Made by a program: the position numbers and the translations under genes
The notes under the pieces: generated by a model
Databases searched by the model: none
Told to the model about the DNA's origin: nothing
The model's input: only the letters and a program-made list of their open reading frames with translations
In this document: positions 10,832-22,719 of the stretch, one piece after another
Numbering within the stretch: the first letter of the stretch is position 1
How the letters are laid out: each line of letters begins with the position of its first letter
Origin: Areca catechu
Taxonomy: Eukaryota > Streptophyta > Magnoliopsida > Arecales > Arecaceae
Assembly: GCA_021397845.1 (NCBI GenBank)
Contig: CM038046.1
Span: 6,491,001-6,555,000, forward strand
Direction of reading: 5' to 3'
Length of the DNA stretch: 64,000 nt

Positions 10832-13800
10832 GGTGTGAAAAGAAATTGACGTATGTCAGGGGCCCCATTGGTCTCCCCATTTATCTAACGTTTCGCATTC
10901 GGGACGGAAGCAAAAATGAGGAAAGAATCCAAAAAAAAAGAAGGGCCTGGCACCAGCCGATGTTTCTGACTTTTGCGCGGTGGAGGCCGTAGACACTCGG
11001 CATGGTGTGGGGGTGGTACGGACAAAGCACCGACGATCGTGTCGAATAATTTACCGGTCGCCGACGGGAGTCTCGTTTTTACCCGGCTGATGCCACCAAA
11101 CCAAAACTTGTGGGGATGAACCTGGCGGTTCCATTTGAAGTGGTCTTAGTGGATGGAGATTTCTTTTTGGATGTAATTAGTCGGGACACGTGGCGATTTT
11201 TTTTTTTTTTTTTTGTTGATGGTACGTCTTGTAGACATTCTGGAAACACGCACCACGTTGCTCCAGTTTATAAGTGGATCTCTGCGTTGAACGCGGGCTA
11301 GATGGACACCCGGGAAAAGAACCATCGTACGATTAATGAAATGTACAGGTGTCTCCATCTAAGGACCATGTGATAATCTTGGTCCTTCTTTGATTATGAA
11401 AATTTATGAGAAAGGAGAATTCCATTTAGTAGTTAATTAAGGTCGGATATCTTGAATTTTAGGAGAGGGGAAGCAGGATATTGCACTCTGTCGTGCCCAT
11501 CACTCAATTAAAGATCGGAGATTTTTCCTATGAATAGTATACCCATAACTAGATCTGACCACGGTAAAGAAGTGGCAATTTAGTGGAGAACTTGGGTGAA
11601 ATCTTTTTTGAAAAGAAAAACGTTATAATAGGAGAAAAAAATGGGAAAGGTTTTTAAGCATCATGGAGAAACTGTTTTTATCAAATTCTCCAATTTGTTT
11701 TTAGTTAATCTTGGAACTGGTTGTTCCACATAATTCTGCGCGCAGTATGTCTTGTCCCGACCATAGAAACTCGTCACCTCTTCTGAAACATTCCATAATT
11801 ATTGTTAAAATACGTTTTAAGCTTCCAATCCGACGACACTCGAATTAGATTAATTTGTTAAATCATATCCCCGCTCTTAAAACACCCATGTTATATTTCT
11901 ATCAACAATATATGCTAACCGGTGCATCAACTTCGGTTAACAACAATGCCACAGCAAACACTATAAATCTTCTATGATATATTTATCACAAAGTTTTTTG
12001 TTTTGCAATCCATTACCATGCCTATCATTTCGAAGAGAGCTTACGCAAGTGGCCCCTGATCTCATGAACCTTGTATGAAGCGGGTGTGATTGTAAAATTT
12101 TTTTTTTGAAATCCCGAGGACCAAATACAGAAGATTGAAATACAAGACATCTTAGATCCGATCTAATCAACTAATAGATCTAATAATTTTTATCACATAA
12201 TCAATATCTACCAAAAGAATTTTGGATTTTAGGATACATATCTATATTCGTCATTAATCCCAAATCTTTAATCACAATACTCATGCAAATAATGAAGGCA
12301 GAGTTCTTCTCTCTAGTCTTTCTCATGCAACATGCGGCTACTCGATGGGAATCACCGTGATAACATAACTCACATCATATATATATATATATATATAGAA
12401 AGTTGAGAGAAGATCTAGACAATAAAATAAAAATATTCTAACTGACCCTCCTATTACAAGTAAAGTCGAGCTAAGGCCTATACTGTGTTGCCTCAACTAC
12501 ATCAACTCACATGAAGTACTCTTAGAATAAACACAAGGATCACATAACATTGAACTATGTACATGTCTATCAACACGAATCATATAATTAATCAACTCGA
12601 TTTTAATAAATCAAAAATAATAATAATAATTAATGTTAGCTTAAATTAGAAAAACTCTTACATTCTCTCACTTAGATAATATTAATTATGATTTTAAAAA
12701 TATTTTATTTTAAAATGACTCTCGGGTTAAAAACAGTTTATGGCCATTAAAATATATGATCCATAGACAGCACCTGATCCACAATATTAATCTTACCAAA
12801 TCATAGGAGTCATTATATCCCTTATTTAATACAAGACCTATCCATGGTTACAAGTATCATAAATACTATCGACATAAGATTTGATGTAGTAGTGTAACAA
12901 GAAAATAGTATCAAAAGTGATTCTAACAAAATATGCCATTTTCATTATCAGTCCTCTATTTTCTTTTCAATATACTTCAAAAATAAAATAAGCAAGAAAA
13001 ATTTTAATAACATCAATATGACAAGCCATTCTATCGTACATACTTAAACATAATGTCAATGATGAGACAGTATATCATATTTGAGACTCGACACATGGTC
13101 TCAATTTTATACAAGTATATAACCAATAAAGATATTTTATAATCAAAAGAGATTAAATAAATGTACCATCAATCATAATTTTTCTTTAACCATATGCTTT
13201 ATTATAAATTAAAAAAATTTCACAGCTTCAAAAAGAAGCATGTATGTCTTCAAACAAATATATCAATATCTCTTAATTAATAAATAAGACATATCCATAC
13301 AACTGCTATTCTCAAGACAAATATATATTCTTAAGATACTATATCATATTTTCTTTCGCATGCATATATAAACAATATAGGAATGTAATCCATTAAGTAT
13401 CATATCAACAATATATATATATATTCATGATAGAAATATAAAATAAAAAATTTATAATAAAATATAAATATAAAATCACCACCACTAGCCAAGTACAATA
13501 AAAGAATTTAACATGTCCATATTTTCAACAAGCTTTGTAAAATATACGAACTTCAAATTCTTGATCAGAGGATCAACCAACATGGACTTTATATATGTGC
13601 ACTCAACACTTATATGCCCTTGGAATACAATCCATCAATTAAAATAATCAATGACAAATAAATTTATCAATTAAGTTAATGCATAAAGACATCAAAAAAA
13701 TATATTAAACTTTCACTAATCCAAAAAATCAAAAGATTCTAAAATGCTTATATTCATGACATGTTTTATAAAAATTATGGATCTTATTTATTTGATTAGG

Positions 13801-15000
13801 GGATCAACAAATATTGACTTTGTATAAATATATTTTATAAAATATCTTCCTTTTAACTAAAATCTCTGATTGCCAAATATTTTATCTTCACATAGATAAA
13901 GATAATGGAAACTTTTATAGTTTCTTTCATAATAAATCTTAAATGATTTTTAAGATAGAATCAATAATTATAATATCTAGGACCAAGTTTTATGATAAAA
14001 ATAATAGGTATTGTGACTTTGCAACATGCCACAAACTTTGCCTGTATATTCAAAATGCCAATAGATTATAGTTTTATACCTTTCTACGAAACAAACCCTC
14101 TAACCATTCATATCTTAAGAAATTAAATTATCATAAGAAATGACATATTTTTATTTATTATTATGTAATTTCTTTGCTAGTGCTACATCAACTAGTAATG
14201 GAGGTACAATAATTAGTTTGTATATATGATGTCGTTCTCTCACTATTCTCCAACAGGATGAAATATAATATTTTCTTGAATAAAAAACTAAGAGCAATAA
14301 CTTATTTTTTTCTCTAATATCATATTTTTAGTATAGGAGTATTTAATATCATGCAAATCAGAATCTACAAATATAGCATGACTGACTTAATTATCTTTAT
14401 ATACTTATTAGGATAGTAAAATCTATATTCATTTAGAATTATCTAGATAAATAAATTAAAAGATTTTTTACATGTATATCCCTCTAAATATTAGAATTTA
14501 TTGGAATACCTTTTTAAAGTTCATATTTGCTTGTATATCTTTGTAAAATCCTATTTTTGCATGTATACCCTTCACTTAACGATACTGCTAACACGGTAAA
14601 CTAAAATATTTTTTAAAAATTAAAAATTAATAAAATTTATCAAATTATATTATTGTCCCTGAAAAGGATAGTGGTTAACGGGTCCTGAAACCAATCCATT
14701 TTTCCTTTTCTCTCCCAAATTGCCGATCTCTTATCGTCTGAGATCTCATCGTCATTTCCTTCCGACTGGACGGTTCTTGAATCCAACCTCCTTTTTCCAT
14801 GACCTTATCGATGAAATGATGAATTTCAGATTCAGGCATCTTTTCCCCGATCATGTCAAAATTGATGTTCTAGTCTCACTACTTTTTGCTTTTATCATGT
14901 TGCCCTCGCCATCATGCTGCTATGCTATGATTATTTATTTGCTAGTTACTGCTTGCCTGCTCCTTTGATCTAATTAGATCGATAACGGACTAGCGGCGAT
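10832..15000. other. Intergenic: TRM gene upstream region, then AT-rich decayed DNA
   Basis: 10832-11100 is the upstream side of the TRM-like gene. A T20 run lies near 11195-11215. From about 12180 to 14700 the sequence is very AT-rich with no open frame of note; two loosely similar segments (about 13513-13595 and 13756-13830, both with 'gatcaac' and 'gacttt') suggest degenerate repeats. I recognise no gene or element. Confidence 0.45.
12376..12398. repeat. (AT)n microsatellite
   Basis: An uninterrupted run of about eleven AT dinucleotides in AT-rich spacer. Confidence 0.85.
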
Positions 15001-15016
15001 GGTTTTGGTGGTATAG

Positions 15017-15470
15017 AGTAGGTGCACGATATGTGTGCAGAGCGTAAAGGCGGGTGGAGGGATGGTGGTATTCACAGCAGAATGCTCCTATGCCTTCCAC
15101 TTCTCCTGTATAGCGGCCCATGTTTGGTCTGGTGGCGGAGCACCCTTACTTGCCCTGTCTGCTCCGCCTCCTAGCACCAAGCCCCCTTCCTCACCTCCCT
15201 CGGCCACCATCAAGACAACGAGCCTCATTCTTCTATGGTGGTAGGAGACAGGAAGCTGCTGCACCGCCGGAGGATGAGCAGGGAGGACAAACGTGGCAAG
15301 AACGAAGTAGAGAAGAGCAAGCCCTTCTCTGCTACGGCTTCTGTGAAGGTCTATGATGATGATGAGCCATTGCTGCCCTTCAGCAGGACCACCTAAGGCA
15401 GCACCAACATCCTGTTCAATCCCATTTCGGAAGCAAACGAAGATGATGGTGATGAGCTAGAGGCACAGGA
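15017..15470 (+). pseudogene. 5' part of a RING-VWA (WAV3/EDA40-like) E3 ligase pseudogene
   Basis: The reading starts after an intron-like '..ggtatag' with '[15 protein letters not shown]' and '[15 protein letters not shown]', which supply the first zinc ligands (C-x2-C, C, H-x2-C) of the RING finger typical of plant C3HC4/VWA proteins. The last 'CPVC' pair is present near 15160 but one base out of frame. Further on, 'SVKVYDDDEPLL' and 'FNPISEANEDDGDELE' match the linker normally found between RING and VWA domains, with an in-frame stop between them. The sequence is cut at 15470 by the CACTA element and continues at 48213. No first exon is recognisable upstream. With a frameshift, stops and a 32.7-kb insertion it cannot make the normal protein. 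Confidence 0.78.
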
Positions 15471-15498
15471 CACTACAGTAAAATAGAGTTTTGCCGAC
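15471..15498 (+). repeat. Left terminal inverted repeat of the CACTA element
   Basis: Begins CACTACAGTAAAATAG; pairs with the inverted copy ending at 48212, with 6 mismatches over 28 bases. Confidence 0.85.
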
Positions 15499-15795
15499 CA
15501 TTATCTGCCGACGTTTTTGTAAAGCGTCGGGAAGATCCAGGAACCCGCCGACAGTTTCTGTAAGCATCGGGAGGCGCTGAATCCGCTGACGCTTAAAATC
15601 GTCGGCAATGTACACCTGAATCCGTCGATGCTTAAAACCTGAATCCGTCGACGCTTTTAAGCGTCGGCAATTGACCGACCAAAATCCATCGATGCTTTTG
15701 AAAAGTGTCGGCATCATGCAAAACGCGCCGACGCTTAAAAGCGTCGGCAATTACCGCCGACCGGACCTTTACCGATGCTTATAAGCATCGACGGA
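15499..15795. repeat. Left subterminal repeats of the CACTA element
   Basis: Repeated units of the form ccgacgcttaaaagcgtcgg, many palindromic, in alternating orientation (for example 15728-15748 and near 15770-15790). In En/Spm-like elements such subterminal repeats are the binding sites for the TNPA-type protein; that role is inferred here from position and sequence. Confidence 0.8.
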
Positions 15796-15829
15796 CTTCC
15801 CTATCCCCCGCAACCCCAAACCCCTCCCG

Positions 15830-16095
15830 CCCAAGCCCTAGATCTCGCCCGAGCCGCCGAACCCCCCCTCCTCCTCCTCCTCCTCCTCCGCGCCGCCGAA
15901 CCCTTTCCTCCTCCTCCTCCTCCTCCTCCGTGCCGCCGAACCCCCTTCCTCCTCCTCCTCCGCACCGCCGAACCCCCCCTCCTCCTCCTCCTCCTCCGCG
16001 CCGCCGAACCCCCCTCCTCCTCCTCCTCCACTCGATCCACCCCCAAACCCCCCCACCCACCCGCCCGAGCCCTAGATCTCGCCCGAGGTCGCCCC
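15830..16095. repeat. CCT-rich, proline-codon-like tandem repeat tract
   Basis: Units of roughly 55-60 bp containing 'gccgccgaacccccct' and runs of cctcctcct. The 19-base segment gccctagatctcgcccgag occurs on both sides of it (15836-15854 and 16071-16089). It lies just inside the subterminal repeats. Open frames here are repeat artefacts. Confidence 0.75.
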
Positions 16096-17192
16096 CTTCC
16101 CTGTGCTAGTTCTCGGGTCTCCATCCTCTTCAGCTACCTCGGGATTGACTTCAAGTTCACCGAGAGTTAATCCCATGCCATTTCAATCTTTGAGCAGTAG
16201 GTTCAATGTTGGATTTATATTTGAAATATATCTGAGATATGTTGCTAGAAATAATTACTGTGTGGTAATCGCTTATTTGTCCTTTGTATGCAAGGCCATT
16301 ATGATTTTCTTTTGCATAGGAGAAATCCTGTCCTTATTATGATTTTATTTTGTTTATTCACTTGTTTGTGTTTAGAAGCTTGTTATATGTGGAATAACCT
16401 ATGCACGGAAGTATTGTAACCTTAGGAATTGTGGAGTCCTACCTGTATAATCTTGGTCAATTAGGTGAAATTGTGGCAAGGTCCAAGTTTGGTGTTTGCA
16501 CAATGCAAAGAGCTTAAACCATCAGGTGAGAAGATAAGTTTGCTTGTCCTTTGCCAATGCTGATGTGACTTTACTGATGAATGAATTTGGGCATTGGTGT
16601 CATACAACATTTCACCTGATATATTCCCTAATTTGAAGATGGTAATCAGATCTTGTTGGACCAAATATAAATTAGATTAGGTACATAATGGGTAAACAAA
16701 TCTATCAACCCGAATTTGATATATTTATTAAACAAATAAAAATTCTGAACTTAAATCTAACTATTTTATTAAACAAAAAATCCAAGCTGATCTATAACAG
16801 GTTATATCAAAAGAATTAATAATCAATGATAGAATTAAGCCATGATCTCAGTAATCAAGGGTCAACCACAAAGTCAGCAATCAATGATAAACTTAAACCA
16901 TATCCGTCATAATCAGCATTGCTATTTTTAAGTATTCTTTTTAATTTTCTGTCAATGAAAGCTCTAGAAATCAAGGATAGAATCAAGTCATAAGCTTAGT
17001 AATCAAGGGTCGACTTAAGCTATAATCAATAGTATTATTTTTATATAGATACCATGCAAGGTGTGTCTTCGATTTACTTGACATGAACAGATATGAGATC
17101 AATATCTAACTTGATGGTCTTTGACAGGATTAAAGAAAACCTGCATTTCTTCATTGGAATAGTGTTTTCAACCAACAATGCAAGTAAACATG
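16096..17192. other. CACTA interior, non-coding AT-rich stretch
   Basis: No conserved coding sequence is visible. It probably belongs to the 5' untranslated/intron region of the transposase transcript, since the counterpart to the right of the retrotransposon array leads into the transposase gene. Confidence 0.4.
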
Positions 17193-17261
17193 TTTACCCA
17201 TCTGCATTTGCATCAAATGCATATATTTGAAAATAGAATAATTCAACAAAGAAGTTTAACC
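17193..17261 (+). repeat. 69-bp duplicated flank, left copy
   Basis: This segment (starts tttacccatctgcatttgca) is identical to 40820-40888 on the other side of the retrotransposon array. Three bases (atc, 17262-17264) separate it from the first LTR, whereas the right copy abuts the last LTR directly. A normal Ty3/gypsy target duplication would be about 5 bp. Confidence 0.92.
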
Positions 17262-17264
17262 ATC

Positions 17265-18919
17265 TGTTGCCGTCCTCGTCGCCGTGCCCGTGCCGAGGAT
17301 CAACCGATCCTCCCTGACCGCCTGGCAAGGGAGCCTCCCTTCCTGCGAGAAACCTGCAACAAAGGGGTTAGAGGACCCTGGCCGGGGATTCCGGCGAGGG
17401 GGCTCCGACGGTCAAGTCAGTAGACGACGTGGGGGAACAGACTCTCGCTCCCTGGCCCTCTAAAGGGTCCCAGGTTTGGAGAGTTAACTCGTGAAGGGGA
17501 AGCGCCGGGGACCGGAATCTCGGCTGGGCCTGCCTGCCGAGCTCGCGTCCAGTATTCCCCTCTCGGGATCTCTGGCTTTTTTCTCGGAGCGAGGCCTTGT
17601 GCCGGTGCTTCCTTCTTGTCCCCAGGCTAGTTGGCTTACCTTGCAGTCTCCGGATCCCTCCTCCTTTATCTCCCTCCGTTGTGTGCTTTCCGTCGTGTGC
17701 TTGTCCTTTTCCTCCTCGAAAACTCCTCTCCCCTGTCTTCCTTTCTTTTCCCTTTTTGGTGAAGGAGGCCAGGCGGCTTTCCGACCTCGTCCACCGGGCC
17801 CAGCAGGGAGAAGGCAAGGACAGAAGAGAAAAGGAGGAGGGGGGCGGCGCTGGCAGAGCGGCCAGTCGTCAGGCTTCGGGCTCCGTGAGAGTGCTCTTTT
17901 CCCCGAGGGTGGGCGCCATCCGTTTACGGGGCCCGTTCCGTCAGGATCGGGTCTCTCGACTGCGGGACCTTTCGGGCCAATGTAAGTGACGTTCCGCGTG
18001 CCGCCGCCCTCCGTACGGGACGCCGTCTGGGGTCGGTACGGCCCGAGGGATGGCCTCGGGACCTGTCGCCGAGGGATGGCCTCGGGACCTGTCGCTTTCC
18101 CCGGGGGCCTCTCCGTACGAGCGGTCTGACCTCGGCTGAGTTGGACCTGTCTCCGGGGGCCAACTGGCGAGAGGCGAGGGATCGGCCGACCTCGGCTTAG
18201 GTGGACCCCTACTGGGTGGACACCTGGCGAGGTGGCAGGAGGTCGCCTGGCTTCGGCCGAGGTGGACTCGTCTCCGGGTGGCCACCTGGCGCAAGGCGGG
18301 GGGTCAGCCGACCTCGGCCTAGGTGGACCCCTCCTGGGTGGACACCTGGCGAGGTGGCAGAAGATCGCCTGGCTTCGGCCGAGGTGGACCCGTCCCCGGG
18401 TGGCCACCTGGCGCAAGGCGGAGGGTCAGCCGACCTCGGCCTAGGTGGACCCCTCCTGGGTGGACACCTGGCGAGGTGGCAGAAGATCGCCTGGCTTCGG
18501 CCGAGGTGGACCCGTCCCTGGGTGGCCACCTGGCGCAAGGCGGAGGGTCAGCCGACCTCGGCCTAGGTGGACCCCTCCTGGGTGGACACCTGGCGAGGTG
18601 GCAGAAGATCGCCTGGCTTCGGCCGAGGTGGACCCGTCTCCGGGTGGCCACCTGGCGCAAGGCGGAGGGTCAGCCGACCTCGGCCGACCTTACTCGGGGC
18701 GGACTCCTCCGAGCCCGGGCGCAGATGAGTCGGTGGGGGAACTCCGCACCGAACTCGACCTCGGCGGGAGCTGTTTGCTTCAGATAGTCGTCGGGCGGTG
18801 CGGTCTTGCCGACCCTAGCTTTGAGGACGTGGCGCTGATTCTGGCAGGGAAACTCGCACGTGGCTCGCTCGCATTCGGCGATACCTGAGCCTGGCCACGT
18901 CACTGTCACGGCTGTAACA
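17265..18919 (-). repeat. Tat element LTR 1 (leftmost; 3' LTR of copy 1), 1655 bp
   Basis: Begins TGTTGCCGTCC and ends GGCTGTAACA, giving TG...CA ends. Contains a 26-bp tandem duplication near 18043-18094 and four 122-bp repeats. The open frames inside (up to 310 codons) are produced by GC-rich repeats, not genes. Confidence 0.93.
18198..18685. repeat. 122-bp tandem repeat, 4 copies, in LTR 1
   Basis: The motif taggtggacccctnctgggt starts at 18198, 18320, 18442 and 18564. Each unit contains gcctggcttcggccgaggtg and ggccacctggcgcaaggcgg. The array lies in the half of the LTR that is upstream (U3 side) in element orientation, so the units could be promoter/enhancer repeats; that is inference. 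Confidence 0.88.
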
Positions 18920-18935
18920 GTTGCCCCCCAGCCCG
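18920..18935 (-). promoter_or_regulatory. Polypurine tract of Tat copy 1
   Basis: On the minus strand, CGGGCTGGGGGGCAAC directly precedes the 3' LTR start TGTTACAGCC. This is the expected place and composition for the plus-strand primer. Confidence 0.75.
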
Positions 18936-19407
18936 CCGTTCCGTCGGGGCATCGTAAAACGGAACGTCGGGATTAATTGCAGACATGACGTGGGGAGGTG
19001 AAGATCTTGCATCATAATTGGCACGATCTCCATTCGTCGTGGCTCGATGTGGCTGAAGACCTATGGGGGGTCGCCACGCGTCGTCCACTTGCCCGTAATC
19101 AATGCGTCGCTTCGGGGCAGAGGCCGTTACTCTGCTAACGAGGCGACGGTGTCGGGCGTGCGCCCACGTGGCGACCATCCAGTGGTCCGAGGCGGAATGA
19201 TGGGTACGGCTGCTGCCGGCTGAGTTTGAAAGGGAGGGGACTTTCCAGAACGAGGCCTTTTCCCTTGCTTCGTGGGCGGTTTGCTGCAGGCTAACAACTT
19301 CTGCCGCTCGCGCCCGTCTGTGCATTTTTGGGTGAGTGTCTTCTTCTCCTTCTCTAGCCCCCTTCCTCTCTCATTTCTTATTCAGTTTCTTTGTCCTTTC
19401 CTTCCCC

Positions 19408-21689
19408 ATGGCGCGCCGTCGCCATGTCTCTTCTAACCCGGACGAGGCCGGTCCATCCCGGCCGAGGACTCCATCTTCTTCCTCCTCGGATGAGGAGGTA
19501 ATTCCAGAGGAGGTCCGCCGGCGCTTGCAACCCGGGGGTGTCACTATTGGCATCCCCAGGGGGGTCCGGTCCCCTCCGGTTGCGCCTGCCGTGCCCCTCC
19601 GTTCACTCCCCGCCTTGGCTTCTCTTCCTGCTCCGCCACTTCTTCCCGCCGGTCCCTCCGGTCATGCCTCTACCATGACCGAAGGTGATCTTTCTCTGCT
19701 CCGGGATGCCTATGGCATCCCGGGATCTGTTCGTCTGTTTGCTCCGCGGTCCGGGGAGCGTGTCACCATGAGCGGCCCCGGCCGCATTGCCTTCTACGAA
19801 GACTTCCTCCTCGGGGGTCTTCGTTTTCCTCTGCACCCTTTTTTCCTTTCCTTTCTCAGCCATTTCCGGCTCGTCCCGGCTCAGCTGGCTCCTAATGCCA
19901 TCCGGGTCATCTTCTCCTTCATTGTCTTCTGCCATTTCCACGGGTTCGTTGCCCGTTTTTCACTCTTCAGGGCCCTGTTCACCCTGAAGAAGTGCTCCAC
20001 CGATGATGGCTGGTGGTACATTTCGCCCCGGCCTAGGTGTCTCCGGTTCGACCTCCCTTCTTCGGTCAAGGGATGGAAGAGCCGGTTTTTCTTTGCTTCG
20101 GTCGACGACGTCGACTGGGCTTGGAGCGAACCGGACCGGTCGCCGAACCGGAGTTCTCGAGTCGAGCCCGCGGACCAGGAGTCTTACAGCCAGCTCCTGA
20201 GTGACGTGGTCCCGCCGCTCGAGGTTCTGCTTTCTGAGCAGAATCTTTTTGAGGCCGGCATCAGTCCCATCCGGGAGACCGGTGAGATTTGGCCCCGCAT
20301 TAACTCCTGCCCTTCCCCCTCTCTTTTTAAGATTGAACTGTCTGACCTTCTGATTTCTCCACTTTACAGGGATGAAGTTTTCCTTAGAGAATCTTCTGGA
20401 GGGAGCGGCCCAGAGGGAGGTCGTCGACGTGGACGAGCCCGTGGCGAAGAGGGCTCGCACAGAGACGAGCCGGGAGGTCGCAGCGGCGACCGCGCCCGGC
20501 CTAGCTGCCGCTGTTTCTCCGCCCATACCTCCTCAGGGCGGCGCCCCTGGCGCCTCGGCCCCACAACCTGGCAACGCCGCCGAGAGAGCTCCGGCGCCCG
20601 CCGCTCTGCCCATCGCCGGGCCCACTCCTGTCAGCAGCCCCACGGCACCGCCAGTGGCGACCGCCGGTCCGTCGGCTGTAGCTCCAGCAGAGGGGGCAGC
20701 TGCCGCGGGGATCGGCCCGAAGGGCCCGGCGCCGGTGATCTCGCACCGAGACTCGGTCATCCTCGACCGAGGACTGGCGGAGAAGTTGATGGAGTACGCT
20801 TCCACCGCCCGGGACAGCCGAGCTCGGGGCGGCCGAGATTACGCGGATGCGCTGCTCGGCATCCTGCCCCAACTCTTCACGGTAAGTCAGAGCTTTCCCT
20901 TCTTCTTTACTCCCAATCCGAGGGCTTCTGCCTTGATACTGACATGCGCTGTTTTTGCCTCTGCAGATCGGGAACGACGTCCTCCTACTGAGGAACTACC
21001 TCGTAGGGAACGCCAAGCGGGACTCCGATCGGGAGCTAAAGCTTGGCAAACTCGCGGCCGATGTGAAGGACCTGATGGACAAGGGGGCCGAGTTGCGAGC
21101 TGAGAAGCAGGCCCTCCAGTCCGACCTGACACGTTCCGAGGAGCGGAACAAAGAATTGGAGGCCTCCTTGGCGGAGGAGCGGACCTCCAACCAGCGCCGG
21201 ACTGAGGAGGATGCGGCGGAGAAGGCCCGCCTGCAGGCCCATTCCTTGTTTTTGGAGCGCCAACGGGATGAGGCCCGGCGAGAGGTGGCCGCGGCGAAGG
21301 ACCGGAGCTCCTACATCAACGGGCTCCTAGAGGCGGCGAAGCGGGAAGCGCAGGAGGCCGTCCCCAAGTTCCGGGCCTCCGACGAGTTCACGTCGGAAGT
21401 CCGGGAGGCCGCCGTGGACTCCTTCCTGAAGGGGTTCCGGATGTGCCGGGAGAAGGTGGGGGCCTTCTTCCCCCAGCTGGACTTGAGTGGGGTCGTCGTC
21501 GGCGGCAGGAAGCCGGGGAGCGAGAGCAGGGTCCCCGGCGCGACCCAGGCGACACCTCAGGCGACACCTGTGGCACCTCCGGCCGGCGATGCCGCGGTCC
21601 CGGCACAGCCCCAGGAGCCGGTCGTCGTGGAGGTTGAAGAGGTGGCGCCCGCACCTCCGGCGGACGGCGCCGACCCTGCGCCCCAGTGA
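19408..21689 (+). CDS. Antisense three-exon accessory gene of the Tat element, copy 1 (gypsy-type transposon family ORF)
   Basis: Exon 1 is 19408-20281, intron 1 20282-20369 (GTGAGA...TTACAG), exon 2 20370-20881, intron 2 20882-20966 (GTAAGT...CTGCAG), exon 3 20967-21689; the joined product is 702 aa. It runs opposite to gag-pol. The ATG at 19408 sits in a good context (ccccATGgcg). Exon 1 ('MTEGDLSLLRDAYGIP', 'ALFTLKK', 'WWYISPR') resembles the 'putative gypsy-type transposon' family (PF04195). Exon 2 is Ala/Pro-rich with a possible nuclear signal (VAKRART). Exon 3 has a long charged coiled coil ('ELRAEKQALQSDLTRSEERN...'), then an acidic, Ala/Pro-rich tail. Function is unknown; similar antisense ORFs are known from Grande, RIRE2 and Retand elements. 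A CACGTG box lies near 19165. Confidence 0.8.
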
Positions 21690-22020
21690 CCTTTACTTTG
21701 TATTCTTGCAGTCTTCGTCCTCTTCTTTTTTCTTGGGGGGTTCCGGCCTGTCGGAGCTCCCAGTTTGTACTGAACACTTTGTAATGAAGACTCCTTTTTC
21801 ATAAAAACTTGTCTATCATCTTTGCTTCTTTTTCTTCTTCTTTGTTTGTTTGTGAGATGTCGGTCTGGGACACCTGAGATAACTGCAGGCCTGGTCCTTC
21901 TATACTAAATCGAAGGACGGGGTCTGCAGAGCCGTGTTGCGGCAAGGCAAGAATCCTGAGCAGGTCCGACTTTGGGCTGCCTTCATGCTTGCGCGGACAG
22001 CACAGTTCCTGCACCATCTT

Positions 22021-22643
22021 CTGGGCCGAAACCCGGGATCCTCCGGACTGAGCTCGATGCCGTAGGCTTTCTCAAACCTTGCGCGGCTTGCTGAGCTGTG
22101 CTCCGGGCTTGCGTGGTCGAACTGGGTTCGACCCCACCTTCCAGGCCGAAGCCCAGGATCTTCCGGACTGAGCTCGATGCCGCAGGCTTTTTCAAACCTT
22201 GCGCGGCTTGCCGAGCTGTGCTCCGGGCTTGCGTGGGCGAAGCGGATTCGGCGCCACCTTCCAGGCCGAAGCCCAGGATCTTCCGGACTGAGCTCGATGC
22301 CGCAGGCTTTCTCAAACCTTGCACGGCTTGCCGAGCTGTGCTCCGGGCTTGCGTGGGCGAAGCGGATTCGGCGCCACCTTCCAGGCCGAAGCCCAGGATC
22401 TTCTGGACTGAGCTCGATGCCGCAGGCTTTCTCAAACCTTGCGCGGCTTGCTGAGCTGTGCTCCGGGCTTGCGTGGGCGAAGCGGATTCGGCGCCACCTT
22501 CCAGGCCGAAGCCCAGGATCTTCCGGACTGAGCTCGATGCCGCAGGCTTTCTCAAACCTTGCGCGGCTTGCTGAGCTGTGCTCCGGGCTTGCGTGGTCGA
22601 ACTGGGTTCGACGCCACCTTCCAGGCCGAAGCCCAGGATCTTC
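22021..22643. repeat. 120-bp tandem repeat, 5.2 copies, in Tat copy 1
   Basis: Copies start at 22021, 22141, 22261, 22381 and 22501, with a partial copy from 22621. Each has 'gatcttccggactgagctcg' and 'ttgcgcggcttgc'. Because 120 is divisible by three, open frames run through on both strands, but these are repeat artefacts. The array lies between the gag-pol stop and the 3' end of the antisense gene, where tandem repeats are common in Tat/Ogre-type elements. Confidence 0.92.
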
Positions 22644-22719
22644 GCAGGCCTCCTCGCTGAAGTTTAGAGAAGAATGTTTAAAGTGAAGAAGCTTTGTTCA
22701 AGGAGCCGGGAGCCTTACA

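Noticed and set aside
15705..16170. Proline-rich open frames
   Set aside because: Simple (CCT)n translation inside CACTA subterminal sequence.
17484..18416. 310-codon open frame in the LTR (and its copies in LTRs 2 and 3)
   Set aside because: It is generated by GC-rich 122-bp repeats, has no domain, and overlaps equally long frames on the other strand.
19336..19407. Upstream extension of the antisense gene from 19336
   Set aside because: It starts at GTG; the ATG at 19408 has a better context and begins the recognisable protein.
22021..22643. Regular repeats resembling a CRISPR array
   Set aside because: The 120-bp units are contiguous and fully repeated, without unique spacers, and lie inside a plant retrotransposon.
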